Of a stretch of DNA of 64,000 nt, positions 30,029 to 40,715 are shown piece after piece. How positions within the stretch are numbered: the stretch's first letter is position 1; the number at the start of each line of letters is the position of its first letter. A program made the position numbers and the translations under genes. The notes under the pieces were generated by a model. The model searched no databases and was not told where the DNA came from. It saw nothing but the letters and a program-made list of their open reading frames with translations. The DNA comes from Hemileia vastatrix (taxonomy: Eukaryota; Basidiomycota; Pucciniomycetes; Pucciniales; Zaghouaniaceae), in the NCBI GenBank assembly GCA_030280995.1, contig JASXTE010000017.1, forward strand, positions 13,072,498 to 13,136,497, read 5' to 3'.

Positions 30029-30529
30029 ATTACTTCCACTCTCTCCCTCTCTCCCCTTTCCTCCCCCCCACTTGTCCTTTCCGTAATTGGAAAAAACTTG
30101 ATAAGTCCTCTTTCCTCTCAGCCCTCTCCTCCATCCCCTACCCTCCCCCCCTCCTCTCTCCATCACAAATTTATCAGGCTGCAGAACACCTTACTTCCCT
30201 ATTACCAAACTAATGGATGTCTTTGTCCAACTGCAGAAGCCCAGCTCAAAATGCAATGCATGGTGGAATTGAAGCATCCTGGATTCTCTCAAGCGGTCAT
30301 GCTATCAGTCCCAGTGTCAATGCAAGTCCTCCCCATCACCACACCTTGTAGCTGAGTTCAAAGCAGCAAGAAAAGTCTTCCGCGCCAAAATTACCTTTCT
30401 CCACAAACAACACTGGAGATCATTCCTCACATCCTTCACCCCATCCACTGTATACCAAGAAGCTAAGTATTCCTGCACTCACCTTGCTCCACTCACTAAC
30501 CCCCCACTAGTCTCCAATGATAGACCATC

Positions 30530-32158
30530 TTGGACAACATGGTGAAAGCAAAATTACTCTTTGATGGAAAATTTATTGCCTCAATCCCATGTGACCTCAA
30601 TGACCTTCCTTCCCCCAATACCACCCCCATCTCCCCTCTCCCCCCCTTCACTCAGCAGGAAGTCATCACTGCCCTAAACAACACTCAAATGAAAAGGGCT
30701 CCCGGACCGGATGGCATCCCTAATACCCTACTAAAACTAGACCCCCTCAACTCCACTTGTCTTCTCCTCCCCATCTTTCAAGCATGTCTTGACACTGGAC
30801 ATTACCCAAAAGCATTGAAAGGAGCTAAGACTATCATTATTCCTAAACCCCAATGCCCTGATTACACTGTTGCTAACCCATTTTGTCCCATAGCTCTCCT
30901 TAATACAATGGGAAAGCTTCTGGACTCATTACTCACTAACCGCCTCAGTTTCTTACTCAAATCAGGTAATCTCCTGCCAGAATCCCATTACAGAGGTTAC
31001 CCTCTACAATCTACCACAGATGCACTACTTCACCTCACCACTTGGACCAAGAATAAATGGTCCAAAGGTAATGTAGTCGGTGAACTTTCCCTAGATGTGA
31101 AAGGGACCTTCCTATCTGTTAGTATCTTCAGGCTCAAAGCAATTTTATCTTCTCTCCCTCTCCCCCATAACCTCATTAACCTTATCATCCACTCTCTCAG
31201 AGAGAGATACACTAGCATTGCATTCTCCTCATTCAAATCCCAACCAATATTTCACCCCAAAGGAATTCCCCAAGGCTCTCCCCTCTCCCCCATTCTCTAC
31301 ATCACATACAGCACCTCTCTCCTCTCCCTTCCCTCTATCTCACTAAATTGCATTTCTTTAGGGTACATTGATGATGTAGTTTTCCTCACAGCTAACAAAT
31401 CCCCAGAATGGGTCACCCACAAGCTTGCTTCCATTGGCTCAGAAGCCCTGGAATGGGGCAAAAAGCATGCTGCTGTCTTTGACAAAGCCAAAAATAAGTG
31501 GTTATTCCTCTCAAAAAGACGCTCTTTACTAAAGTCCCCTCCTTCCCTAACTTTCAATGACTACATCATTCCCCCCTTACCAACCATTAAGTGGCTAAGA
31601 ATGATCCTTGATCCTGAACTTACATTCAAAGAAAATGGATCAAGATTGACTTCCATTGGCCTTCAAGCTGCTTCCAACATTCACTCCCTAGTCTAATCTG
31701 GATGGGGTGTACCCCTTAAACACTACAAAACTCTTATATCCTCCATCATTCATTCGCGCACTGACTATGCCGCTGTCGTATGGCATCAACCCAAGAAAAC
31801 CACACGCACCATTTGCATGTTGCAAGTTGTGGACAACAAGGCAATCAGGAGGGCTCTTGGCTGCTTCAGGACCACCCTGGTATGCATCCTACTTCATGAT
31901 TCAGCCTCACTAACTTGCCTCCAGAGATTAGACCTAGTCTTGAAGAAAGCATGGTTACATCTCCTCTCCCTCCCGCTGTCTAACCCCATGGCTAGACTTG
32001 CAAGAAAACTACAGTCATCCCTCATCCTAACCTCCAAATCTCACAAAGTCCCTTTTAATACCTCTTCCCTCCTCTCTCCTTCTAAAATCATCTCAGATGT
32101 TGCCTCTTTTCTCGCTTACTTGGGGAGATTTTCAAACAACTTCCCTCTATTGGGATAA
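30530..32158 (+). pseudogene. LINE reverse transcriptase, mostly open
   Basis: A 388-codon frame (30530-31696) carries RAPGPDGIPNTLLK, the catalytic-block Asp in LSLDVKGTF, GIPQGSPLSPILY and GYIDDVVFL, so both key Asp positions (LDV and YIDD) are kept. After a stop at 31696 the homology goes on in other frames (SRTDYAAVVWHQPKK, NKAIRRALGCFRTT, and a Leu-rich end to 32158), as in Tad/I-type elements. An RNase H is not visible. Upstream the link to the endonuclease is broken near 30030-30530. Confidence 0.8.
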
Positions 32159-32300
32159 GCACAAGTTATATTTACCTACCACATTAGCTTACTTTTATTT
32201 CACGGTTTAGCAATTTTCTCCTTTTCCTATCTTCATGTATTTACTTATATTGTCTACAAATCCTTCATGCCCCTTGTTGGGTGAGATTGTAAGAGGAAAA

Positions 32301-33123
32301 AAAATGTGAGGTGCATCCATCACATAATTTACCTCTGAATTATAGAACTGCTTTAATTCAGTTTAATCATTACAAATATATTCAATTTAATTTTCATTTC
32401 ACTCAAATTTGCATTTTTTTAATTTATCTATTCAATTTACTTTTCACTTTGGTCAACTTTTTTTTTTAATATTCTAATACTTTCATTTAAACTTCTATTT
32501 AAGTTCTTTACCTTTAAATACTATTTCCTTTTACTTCCACTGGCTCCAGCTTACAGCTTACCCCAAGAGTCTTTTTATTCCTCAGATTGCTCTGTGTACA
32601 CTTCGTCCTTCAATTCCTTATCATCACTGATTTCTGAAAACTTCAAACACCCAATGGCCAACCAATCCCAGATGGAAACACAAATGTCGCAAGTGGGTTT
32701 AATCCTGAAGCTTCAAGTGAAAATCCACTCTTTGAAGTCAAAGGTCAATGCTTCTGGTGCTCTTCTCTTTTCACAGGGATCATCCAGCGACAAACCTTCT
32801 GTGGGTATATTGAGGACCCTCCCTAATGTATTGTTTCCCGGTGATTCCCAACAACTCCGATCCTTTCAATTACATTTCTGAGAACATTTACATCTCTCAC
32901 CCCGTGCAAGGGTATTGAAGTTGAATTCATCCTCCTCTGCACAATGAATTTAATCTACCCCTATTGCCAAGATTCTCAGTTATGCATCATTGAAAAAGTT
33001 CTCAGATCCCATTTTAGATACATCACATCATTTTCCCACCATCTGCTTACCATTTGTAATTTCTGACCCATTTCTGTTTCCTCTCCAATGCAATAAAATC
33101 CTAACATGATTTTTTACTCCTCA
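32301..33123. other. region without recognised gene
   Basis: AT-rich to 32560, then C/T-rich sequence. The open frame 32594-32881 has ordinary composition (for example QMETQMSQVGLILKLQVKI) but no recognisable domain, and could be an unknown exon. Confidence 0.3.
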
Positions 33124-33605
33124 CTCAGAAAAATCTTATCTCAGATAAACTTGTCATTTTCTCACCAATTCTGTTTCCTTGTCAAATTTTCTCATCATTG
33201 TCACCTATGTATCTTCATCACATCCCTTCTTCTTTCCTCTCTCAGGCATACTGTACCTCAGATCAATTTGTCATCCCCTAAGGATTTCCAATTCCTCACT
33301 TATTTTCTCATCATTGTCACCTATTTATCTTCATCCTCACCTCCCTTTTTTTATCATCAACAATTTTCTCTTGTCGCCTCATTATTTTTTTAATATATTT
33401 ACTTCCTTCCTCACCTCCCTTTTTCTTTCCTCTCTCAGGAAAATTGTATCTCAGATCAATTTGTCATCCCCTAAGGATTTCCAATTCCTCACTTATTTTC
33501 TCATCATTTTCACCTATTCATCTTCATCCTCAACTCCCTTTTTTTATCATCAACAATTTTCTCTTGTCGCCTCATTATTTTTTTTAATATTTACTTCCTT
33601 TGTTT
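33124..33605 (+). repeat. pyrimidine-rich tandem repeat, period 193 bp
   Basis: Units starting CTCAG lie at 33124 (shortened, 117 bp), 33241 (193 bp) and 33434. The last two share TCAGATCAATTTGTCATCCC and TATCATCAACAATTTTCTC and are nearly identical. Open frames across it are by-products of the repeat. Confidence 0.8.
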
Positions 33606-33659
33606 TTCTTTTACCCCCCACCATTTAATACTTATCCACTGCCTATAAAAATATCTTTT

Positions 33660-36391
33660 ATTTAGGGATGCCTTGTGTAGACCACTTAATCTGGATGTTA
33701 CAGATTCTAAATCTCCAGTTGAAACATTTAGCCAATTTTTAATTGCAGCATGTTGGACTTTGATTCAAGATGTAACAAGATTATTGAAATGAGGTATGTG
33801 CCTAGTGCATGCCAAAAAAAAGTGCTCCTTATGAACCAGCCATTGGGTCTCTAAATAGTTTATGATATCGGGAGAGTATAGATTGTAAATTCTTCTAATA
33901 TTTTTCTGATATTCTAATTTGTCAATTGAATTGATGACACACTTCCAATTTTATTGAAAAGCTTCCTACTCCTTGTCAGACTCAAATTTCTTTTTTAATT
34001 TTACAAAAATATTATTACTGATGTGCCAGGCACACAATAATCTTTTTGAAGTTGGAAAGTGTGTTTCAATAGCGGAAATAAGTGCTTTATCACAATCTGT
34101 GACAATGACACCAAAATCTTTAACTTCCGGAAGTAAACTCTTAACATTATTCAATGCCCACAAGTAATCATCAATTTTTCTTGACTAAGAAAAATAAAAC
34201 AGATTGAAAAAGTATGGCAGGTACAAGTTCTTCCTGCTACATGAAGCAAGGGCATCTGTACTTTATTTTCAGTATTTTAAAAATAAAACATTAGCTCTAC
34301 AAAAATCACTATAGAACAAATTTAGAGCTCACCTGTTTGTCTTGTAAGTACAATCCATTAGGATGATATGAAAATCTTGAAGAATTTTAACACTCTCCTT
34401 TGGAGCAAAAAAAAGGTGAGTTATTTGATTATTTTAATTTACCTTATATTCATGGATAACTTTCTCCCTTTCAATCCAATCCAAGAGATATTCTATTGGA
34501 GTTATCCCATTCTTCTTTTTTCTGTGAGAATCATAACAGATATTGTAAATATCACTTGGAATAACATTTAGAACGGGATTTTGTGAATGCAAAGCAGTGA
34601 GTATGAGATTGGGTGGTGCATTGGCATGATGAAGATGTTTAACCATTTTTTGTTGTTCTTCAGTGAGCACTCTCTCAGAAGCATAAGATGAGAGAGCAGG
34701 ATCCATGTGATTGTTATGAGAAATATTCTCATAAACAAGTTTCCATTTGATTTTTTTACTATTATTTTCACTAGTATTGTCGGTCAGTCCTCTAGAAGAG
34801 GTAAGAGAAATAGGAGAAAAAGGAGGAGAGAAGGAGGAGGACAAGGGAAAATAAAGAAATAAATCAAAAATATATATTTAATTTATTTGAGAGGGAAACA
34901 ACAGTGAGCAATTTTGAGAGGTGACAAAAACTTAGTTTTTATTAACAATAATATTTTTAATGTAAGAGTTCTGCGCGGCAAACACTTTTAATTACTATCA
35001 GACTTAAAGCAACCTTTAATTTGTTGTATAGAATTTTAATTAGATTTGTATTACTAATAAAAAAATATAAACGTAATAAAATGGTTATTTAATTTGTTGA
35101 GTGTGTAATAAGTGATAAGGCTACAGGGGATTATCCAAGGCCCTTTTATAGGCAATGGGTCCTCTGAAGCGCTACTATATTTGTAAATACAATGATTAGA
35201 ATGGAATAAAACAATTATATCAAAAGAGTAAATGAAACATAACAATATAGAGAAAATCATAAAACAATTAATTAAAACCCAATTAAGAAACCAATTTTCC
35301 TGTCATTAATTCCCAAATCAGTAAGTGAAAATAGTGAATAACTAAACAAGATTGGAACATAGGAACTATGAGAAAAATAATTCCAAACAGATGGTACAAT
35401 CTGATTAAAGGATATTTTAAGTGAAACAAAAAATACTTTGACACAACAAATCATGTAATTAATCTCAATTTAGTATAAATTAATTTATTTTTTTTTCTAA
35501 CACAATTAAGGGTCAAAAGAAGCGTCATTAATTATTGTTTAGTATCATATGAGAGGTATTTTTTAATATATAAATTTAAGTAATTAATTTAAATATATTA
35601 TAAATCAATTTTATACTTATAATTATAATATATGTTTTTTCAATTAATTAAATATAAACTTATAATTATTAAATACATAAAAATGCGCCATTATTTGTAG
35701 AATATATTATATTATGTCCAATTTAACTGTATATAAAAATATATATAACCAACAAATTTAATGTAACACTTGTATATAATAAAATACTTATATAATTTCA
35801 TTATGCAATAAAATATTAATTTATATTCATTAAATACAATTCTTACCCACTTTTTAAGGTTTTATAAGTTATATATCATTTACTGGACTCCTGGAATAGC
35901 CTGGCTGACAAGTATCAAAAAATTCATCTGAGGAGTTGAGGAGCTTATTACAGAATGGAACTTATCAGTAAAATAAAAATAAGCAAAAAATTTTTTAATA
36001 CCTGCATTACTTTGAGAAGATTTTAAGATGGTTTCAAAAAAACTTTCAGGGTAGTTTTTTATCAATTGTGTTGCCAAGCCACATATAACTTCCGCTCTCC
36101 ATGGACAATCACATCAGAAAACCTTTTGAGTCCGTATACATGTAATTCAGGGAAGATGATGCTTTTTGTCATCATATTTACAGGAATGGCGACAACCTAA
36201 GAGGACTTGCTTAACTCTACCCGACCTATCTTGATTGGATCAGATATAAATTAGACTTACTCCTTTATTTGCAGAAAATTCTCTGGTGGCTTTTTCTGCA
36301 TCACTCAATGTTTCATATAAAGTGGTTGGAGGTAATGGAGATTCCATGATTGCTTTTTTAAATGTATAAGTGAAAATTTTTAAGAACAACA
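33660..36391 (-). pseudogene. MULE/FAR1-type transposase, decayed and interrupted
   Basis: Reading leftwards: MESPLPPTTLYETLSDAEKA (36391), then a FAR1-like zinc region (CDCPWRAEVICGLATQLIKN at about 36100-36040). A gap of about 1 kb follows. Next come DPALSSYASERVLTEEQQKM and SDIYNICYDSHRKKKNGITP (34844-34434), then the MULE core block ALNNVKSLLPEV...VTDCDKALISAIE...LLCAWHISNN (34163-33966). A C-terminal block like the WL..KE.F...THF.N.VTSRVES pattern ends it (to about 33660). Stops, frameshifts and the gap make it inactive. The order matches rust-type MULE transposases. Confidence 0.75.
34845..35879. other. AT-rich insertion inside the MULE pseudogene
   Basis: It separates two parts of the MULE transposase. 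It is very AT-rich without a gene. On the minus strand a TATAAAAGGG box at 35150-35141 lies downstream of a long AT-rich stretch and resembles a retroelement promoter, so a solo LTR is possible. No duplicated ends were found. Confidence 0.3.
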
Positions 36392-36975
36392 AAGTAGATG
36401 TTAATGAAGTGCAGAAAAATGGAAGAATCTCATCTATTACAAAATACGTTGTATTTAATTCAGTGATGGATTTGACAGCTGGTGACAGACGGTGGTTGGA
36501 AGCATCATGCTGGGGCCACATGACACTAAAAATAGAAGGGTGGTCCCCAATGCAGGCAAAAGAGTGGTCTACAAAAGGTGTCCCTTTATTTATTTTTATT
36601 TTTCTTTTTAATATTTATTTTTATTTGACTCACTTCTGCTCAATAAGTTTTTTTGGAATATATTCTATATACATTGTGATTTAAGAAAGATTAAAATATA
36701 TTATCTTACTTTCCACTGTATCAGTCAGTCTGCATGCAATCACTTGATTAAATCCCACAAATTGAGGTAATGCTTCATATTTTATTACTTTTTCCATGGG
36801 ACAGATTAATTTCCTGTAATGAATTATACTACTTTAAGATGCAATATTAAAGCACTAGAGACTTAATCTTGAATATATTCCCACAACGACTAGTTGAGTA
36901 AGATATATTTGATATATTATATTATTTTTTTGTATCAACTTAGTAAATTCTTCACTCCAGTTACACTCCCTGAAA

Positions 36976-37200
36976 TGCCTTCTTACCTGGAAGTTTACAC
37001 ATGCTCAAAATGCGCTCAATCCTCACACATCAATGACCAAAATCAAAATGTCACTGGCTTACCCCTACCAGCTTGTACTATTTGACAACATAGATATAGA
37101 GATTCCCTGATTCAATACACCTCTCAATTTTCACATGGCATACAAGTTACTGCTGAAAAGTCTCCTTCTTTCCTGACAACTTCTCCCTTGCCTACATCAG
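36976..37200 (+). pseudogene. zinc-finger fragment like a Tnp2 transposase N-terminus
   Basis: MPSYLEVYTCSKCAQSSHIN continues through a Gly and, past one stop, to QHRYRD. The spacing (C-x2-C-x4-H, Gly, then H-x3-D) is like the start of the Tnp2 transposase at 11837 (CIICIQH...G...KHCLQD). No other part of a transposase follows. The call rests on this similarity alone. Confidence 0.35.
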
Positions 37201-37593
37201 AAAATCATATGAATGTTTATTCAAAAAAAAATATCTGGTAACTATTAAATAACTGTTCTAAAATTCTCTAAAATATATTTTGATTCTTCAATTTTATGTA
37301 TATCAGGTTTAGCATGTTCCTACTTAATGTAACAGCATTTCTATGGCTGACTCAGCATCAAAAACTCTCAATTTAGCAGAAATTTTTTGGTTAATCTGAT
37401 GGAAAAAATATTCTCAATCACTGGTTGTGGTGATTTGGGAGATGAGATCCCTTCTGATATTCAAAAAATTAAAAAAAAAAAATTCTTTTAGCATCAATAA
37501 ATTGACTTGTTTTCCAAATTATATTGTTTGGGATTTTCTTTAGCTGAAATCTTGTCTCAGCCTAAATATTAGAAGGAGTTAGTACCTGTTGCC

Positions 37594-38440
37594 TATCATT
37601 CCTGTAAACTAACTCTGGCAGAGCAAAATTGGCAGGTTCATGATCAGGAGCTGTTTTTGAGGGTTTCACCACTTGGAAGTCCTGGCTAATGGGCACAAGT
37701 CAACCTTTTTTAGTACTTTCTCATCATGCAAACCTACATTATATTATGAAAAATAAATCTCTTTCCCCTAGGCAGTAGCATTGGTTGACTTTTCTCAGTC
37801 CCTTCAATTTCTGCTTTGTTCATTGTCTGGGAACTTTGAATATGGTAATTGGCCCTTCCTTCAGGCCCGATTTTCGCACTTCTTCTCCTGCAACTGTGAA
37901 AACTCTGCTGACACCTTACATCCTCTCAAAGGGTATCACTGTGGTAACATTAAAAATAAATGCTTTTAATGCTTATTTTGCTAAACCCACTGATTCCTCC
38001 TCTTTACAAGCTTCATACACGTCTATGACAGACAAGGAATGTGAGTGCTTATCTTTTAGGGACCACCATTGGTGGCGTAGTGATTGTTTGTATGTTACAA
38101 TACCTTTCCTACCCAATGTCCTTGAAAAATATAATGATTCACCAAGTGAAGGTCATTTGGGACCTGACTCTACACTTGAGCTACTGAAAAGCACTTATTC
38201 GTAGCTGGAGGAGTAGTCTGAAGTTATCTCTTATTTAAAAACCTGTGATACTTGTTAGCGGAATGTAACTGATAGACAGGGTTCCCAAGGTTATCTGAAA
38301 CCATTAGAAGTTCCCTGCCGCCAATGGTCCTTGATTGGAATAGATCTCATTGTTAAAATACCTTCCTCTCAATCTTGTGATGCCATTTTTGTCTTTGTGG
38401 ACCTTTTTACAAAAGGGGCCCACTTTATCCCTTGAAAGGA
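37594..38440 (+). pseudogene. Ty3/Gypsy RNase H and integrase fragment
   Basis: YHSCKLTLAEQNWQVHDQEL and VLSHHANLHYI match the Gypsy RNase H (YSRKLT.AE.NY..HDKEL, SDHKNL). FLSPFNFCFVHCLGTLN follows as the FLS.F...I.Y.PG..N block, then GHLGPDSTLELL, CDTC, an integrase start (WSLIGIDLIVKIPSS) and VFVDLFTKGAHFIP. Frames change several times and there are stops. The fragment ends near 38440, 27 bp before a truncated MITE. Neither LTR is seen. Confidence 0.8.
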
Positions 38441-38466
38441 ATCCTTTTGTTGATTCAACTAGCTAA

Positions 38467-38545
38467 CACCACACAATATTTGGGGGAGACTTGCTAGCAA
38501 GTTCTCAAATTGAAGTCAGATGGAACTCAGACTGAACTCATAGTC
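38467..38545 (+). mobile_element. palindrome-ended CACTA-type MITE, copy D (truncated)
   Basis: It starts CACCACACAATATTTGGGGG after TAA (38464-38466), carries GACTTGCTAGCAAGT and the GAACTCAGACTGAACTCATA interior, then loses similarity. The right end is missing, so no target duplication can be checked. Confidence 0.75.
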
Positions 38546-39391
38546 ATATGAGACTGAAAGCTGCTTGACATTATCCTGAACTCTGTGCCAATACCCAAGA
38601 AAGTATAATGAATGTCTCAATAGAAGATTGCATGATATTTGGGCTTGAAACAAGTAAAAGTTGAATGATTCTCTATTTTATGATGATTAGTCAAAATCGA
38701 AAGCCATTCTTTTAGACTGAATTATAATGTTAAGCTTTAAAATATAGGAGACTGATGATGCAGGCTTTTTGGTATTATTTGGATTCTCTCATTTTAAGGA
38801 TATAATCATTTTTTCAAATTTATAATACATAATGAGTGGCTTAGTTATTCAAGATTATTTTTGGGAATTTCAGAAGTTTTGGGTTCTCTTAAAACCTACC
38901 TTTTTTTAATCAACACATTTTTGATATATATTATATGATGAAACAAAAAGTGTAAGAAAAATATCTAAAGATTTTACTCAAAGTGTAATTTCATGTGAAT
39001 TTTTTACCACTCTTATAACATACATTGGTTCCTTGTAGAAAAATCATTGAATTTAATTTTAACAAAAAGAATTTATATGTACATTATTTTTTGGACTTTG
39101 AAGAAGATACTTATCAATATTTTTAGTAATGGTATGGGTTCAGTTAAAAACCTATTTAAGGTAATTATAAAATGACTTCAAAATTCTGACAAGAATTATT
39201 GTGTTGCTAAATACATTTTACTGATTGTTTCCATGGAGTCACTGGGCTCCTGGCAAAAATGATGTGCATATTCATTCAATATGTCTAAATATTGATTAAT
39301 TGATCTGTGCAACTTCTAAACCATTTATATTTATTTTTACTACTTCTCATATCTCCACAAAATAAGTTCCTTGAAATGTCTTGGTTAATTT
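38546..39391. other. AT-rich stretch without recognised features
   Basis: No coding or repeat ends are seen between the truncated MITE and the first SNF2 pseudogene. Confidence 0.35.
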
Positions 39392-40715
39392 ATGGTTTTG
39401 TTTGAACCAACACCATCATATATGATATTAAAATTATCAAAAAACCAAACAGAAAAGGCAATTCTTCAGCGTGTTAGAGAAAGAGTTCATATTCTTTCTA
39501 TGTTAGACACAAAGACTCTGAAAATTATTGGAGATCTTTTGGAAAAGCAAAGTGAAAAAGTTGGACCACTTCTTGGAGGAATTGGTGACTTTTCTCATTG
39601 GTTGAACTTTGAATCTTTAACTCAGCCACAGAAAAAAGCCTATTTTCAGAGCTACATAGTCAAAAAGCAAAATTAAACATTGCAGATGTGATGCACTTTA
39701 TTTGGAATTGAAAGGCATCTTAATGAAATAAAACAGATATTTTATCTTTCTGGAATAAGTATACTTCAAATCAATGATTATGACTTCAAAAAATTTTACA
39801 ATGTTGCTTCTTATTGGTTAGAAATTGACTCATTTGGGATTAGTCAGAATCTGATAACTCAAAATCAAATACTAGGAATAAAAACGGCATTAAAAACACA
39901 CCAACTTCAAGCAGTCAACTTTATGATTGAAAATGAAAAAGTTATGAAAGATAAACTGGATAAGATTTGGGAGCATGATGATAATAAATGGCTTCACAGT
40001 GTGTACCATCCTCAAAAACAAAAGTATGAAAATATTGAACAACACCTCAGTGGATATGGGTCAATACTTGCAGATAACATGGGTTTATGAAAAAAGCTAT
40101 AAACACTTACTCTTATAAGTGAAACACAAGAGCAAGCAATAAAATTTCAACAAAGATTGCAGCTTTTTGGTAAAACACCAAGTTTTGCCACACTAATTAT
40201 ATGTCCATTATCTGTACTCTCAAACTGGGAATATGAAATAAATCTTCATTTCAACCCTCAATCACTTCCATAAAATGTATTTCAAGGTTAGATTAGTGAT
40301 AATGTACAAGACAAAAAGCTCCAGAAAATTGAAATTATACTTACCACTTAGGAAACAGTAAGCCCTTCAATAATAACTAAGCAAATGGAAAAAAATTTAT
40401 CACTGACAAATAACATTATATGGTATTGAATTGTTCTGGATGAAGCACAGTAAGTTATATATGTATCTTGACACAAAAAATGATGTTAAGAAACTTAACA
40501 AGGAACAATGGTTTATTAGAGCTACATCAAAAATCCTCTAGCCAAACAGACACAGAAGAATTTAAGTTTACTTTCCAAGAATTGACTATGTTTAACAGGA
40601 ACACCATTACAAAACTCACCAGAAGATCTACAGAGTTTAATCACTTTTCTTCAGTTGGGTGGATGGGATGAGGAGTCTCTTTAAAAAGAAAAGATTTCAC
40701 CAGAACTTAAAGTTG
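39392..40715 (+). pseudogene. SNF2/Rad5-like helicase pseudogene 1, N-terminal part
   Basis: The N-terminal region contains AILQRVRERVHILSML and VGPLLGGIGDFSHWLN. SNF2 motifs follow in order: Q-like THQLQAVNFMIENE, motif I GSILADNMGL (the GKT is destroyed by stops), motif Ia TLIICPLSVLSNWE, motif II IVLDEAQ at about 40435-40455 followed by an intron start, and motif III LTGTPLQNSPEDLQ with LITFLQLGGWDEES (about 40598-40680). DEAQ replaces the usual DEAH. The gene is cut at 40715 by a 9.8-kb insertion and goes on at 50548. It is related to the SNF2 copy at 51632-53894. Confidence 0.85.

Larger units (their letters stand above)
28181..32300 (+). mobile_element. degenerate non-LTR retrotransposon (LINE, Tad/I-like)
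   Basis: Three coding blocks lie in the expected LINE order: an ORF1 with zinc knuckles, an endonuclease and a reverse transcriptase, all C-rich compared with the flanks. There are no LTRs. The 5' end is placed near 28181, just before ORF1, and the 3' end near an A-rich run at 32293-32307; neither is certain and no target duplication was identified. RNase H, usual in this clade, was not found. Confidence 0.75.

Noticed and set aside
33106..33628. Repeated frames with SLRxIVSQINLSSPKDFQFL
   Set aside because: They follow from the 193-bp tandem repeat, which is pyrimidine-rich and non-coding in appearance.
35132..35150. Host gene promoter (TATAAAAGGG, minus strand)
   Set aside because: No gene follows on that strand apart from the MULE remnant; a retroelement promoter or chance is as likely, so it is mentioned only within the AT-rich insertion.
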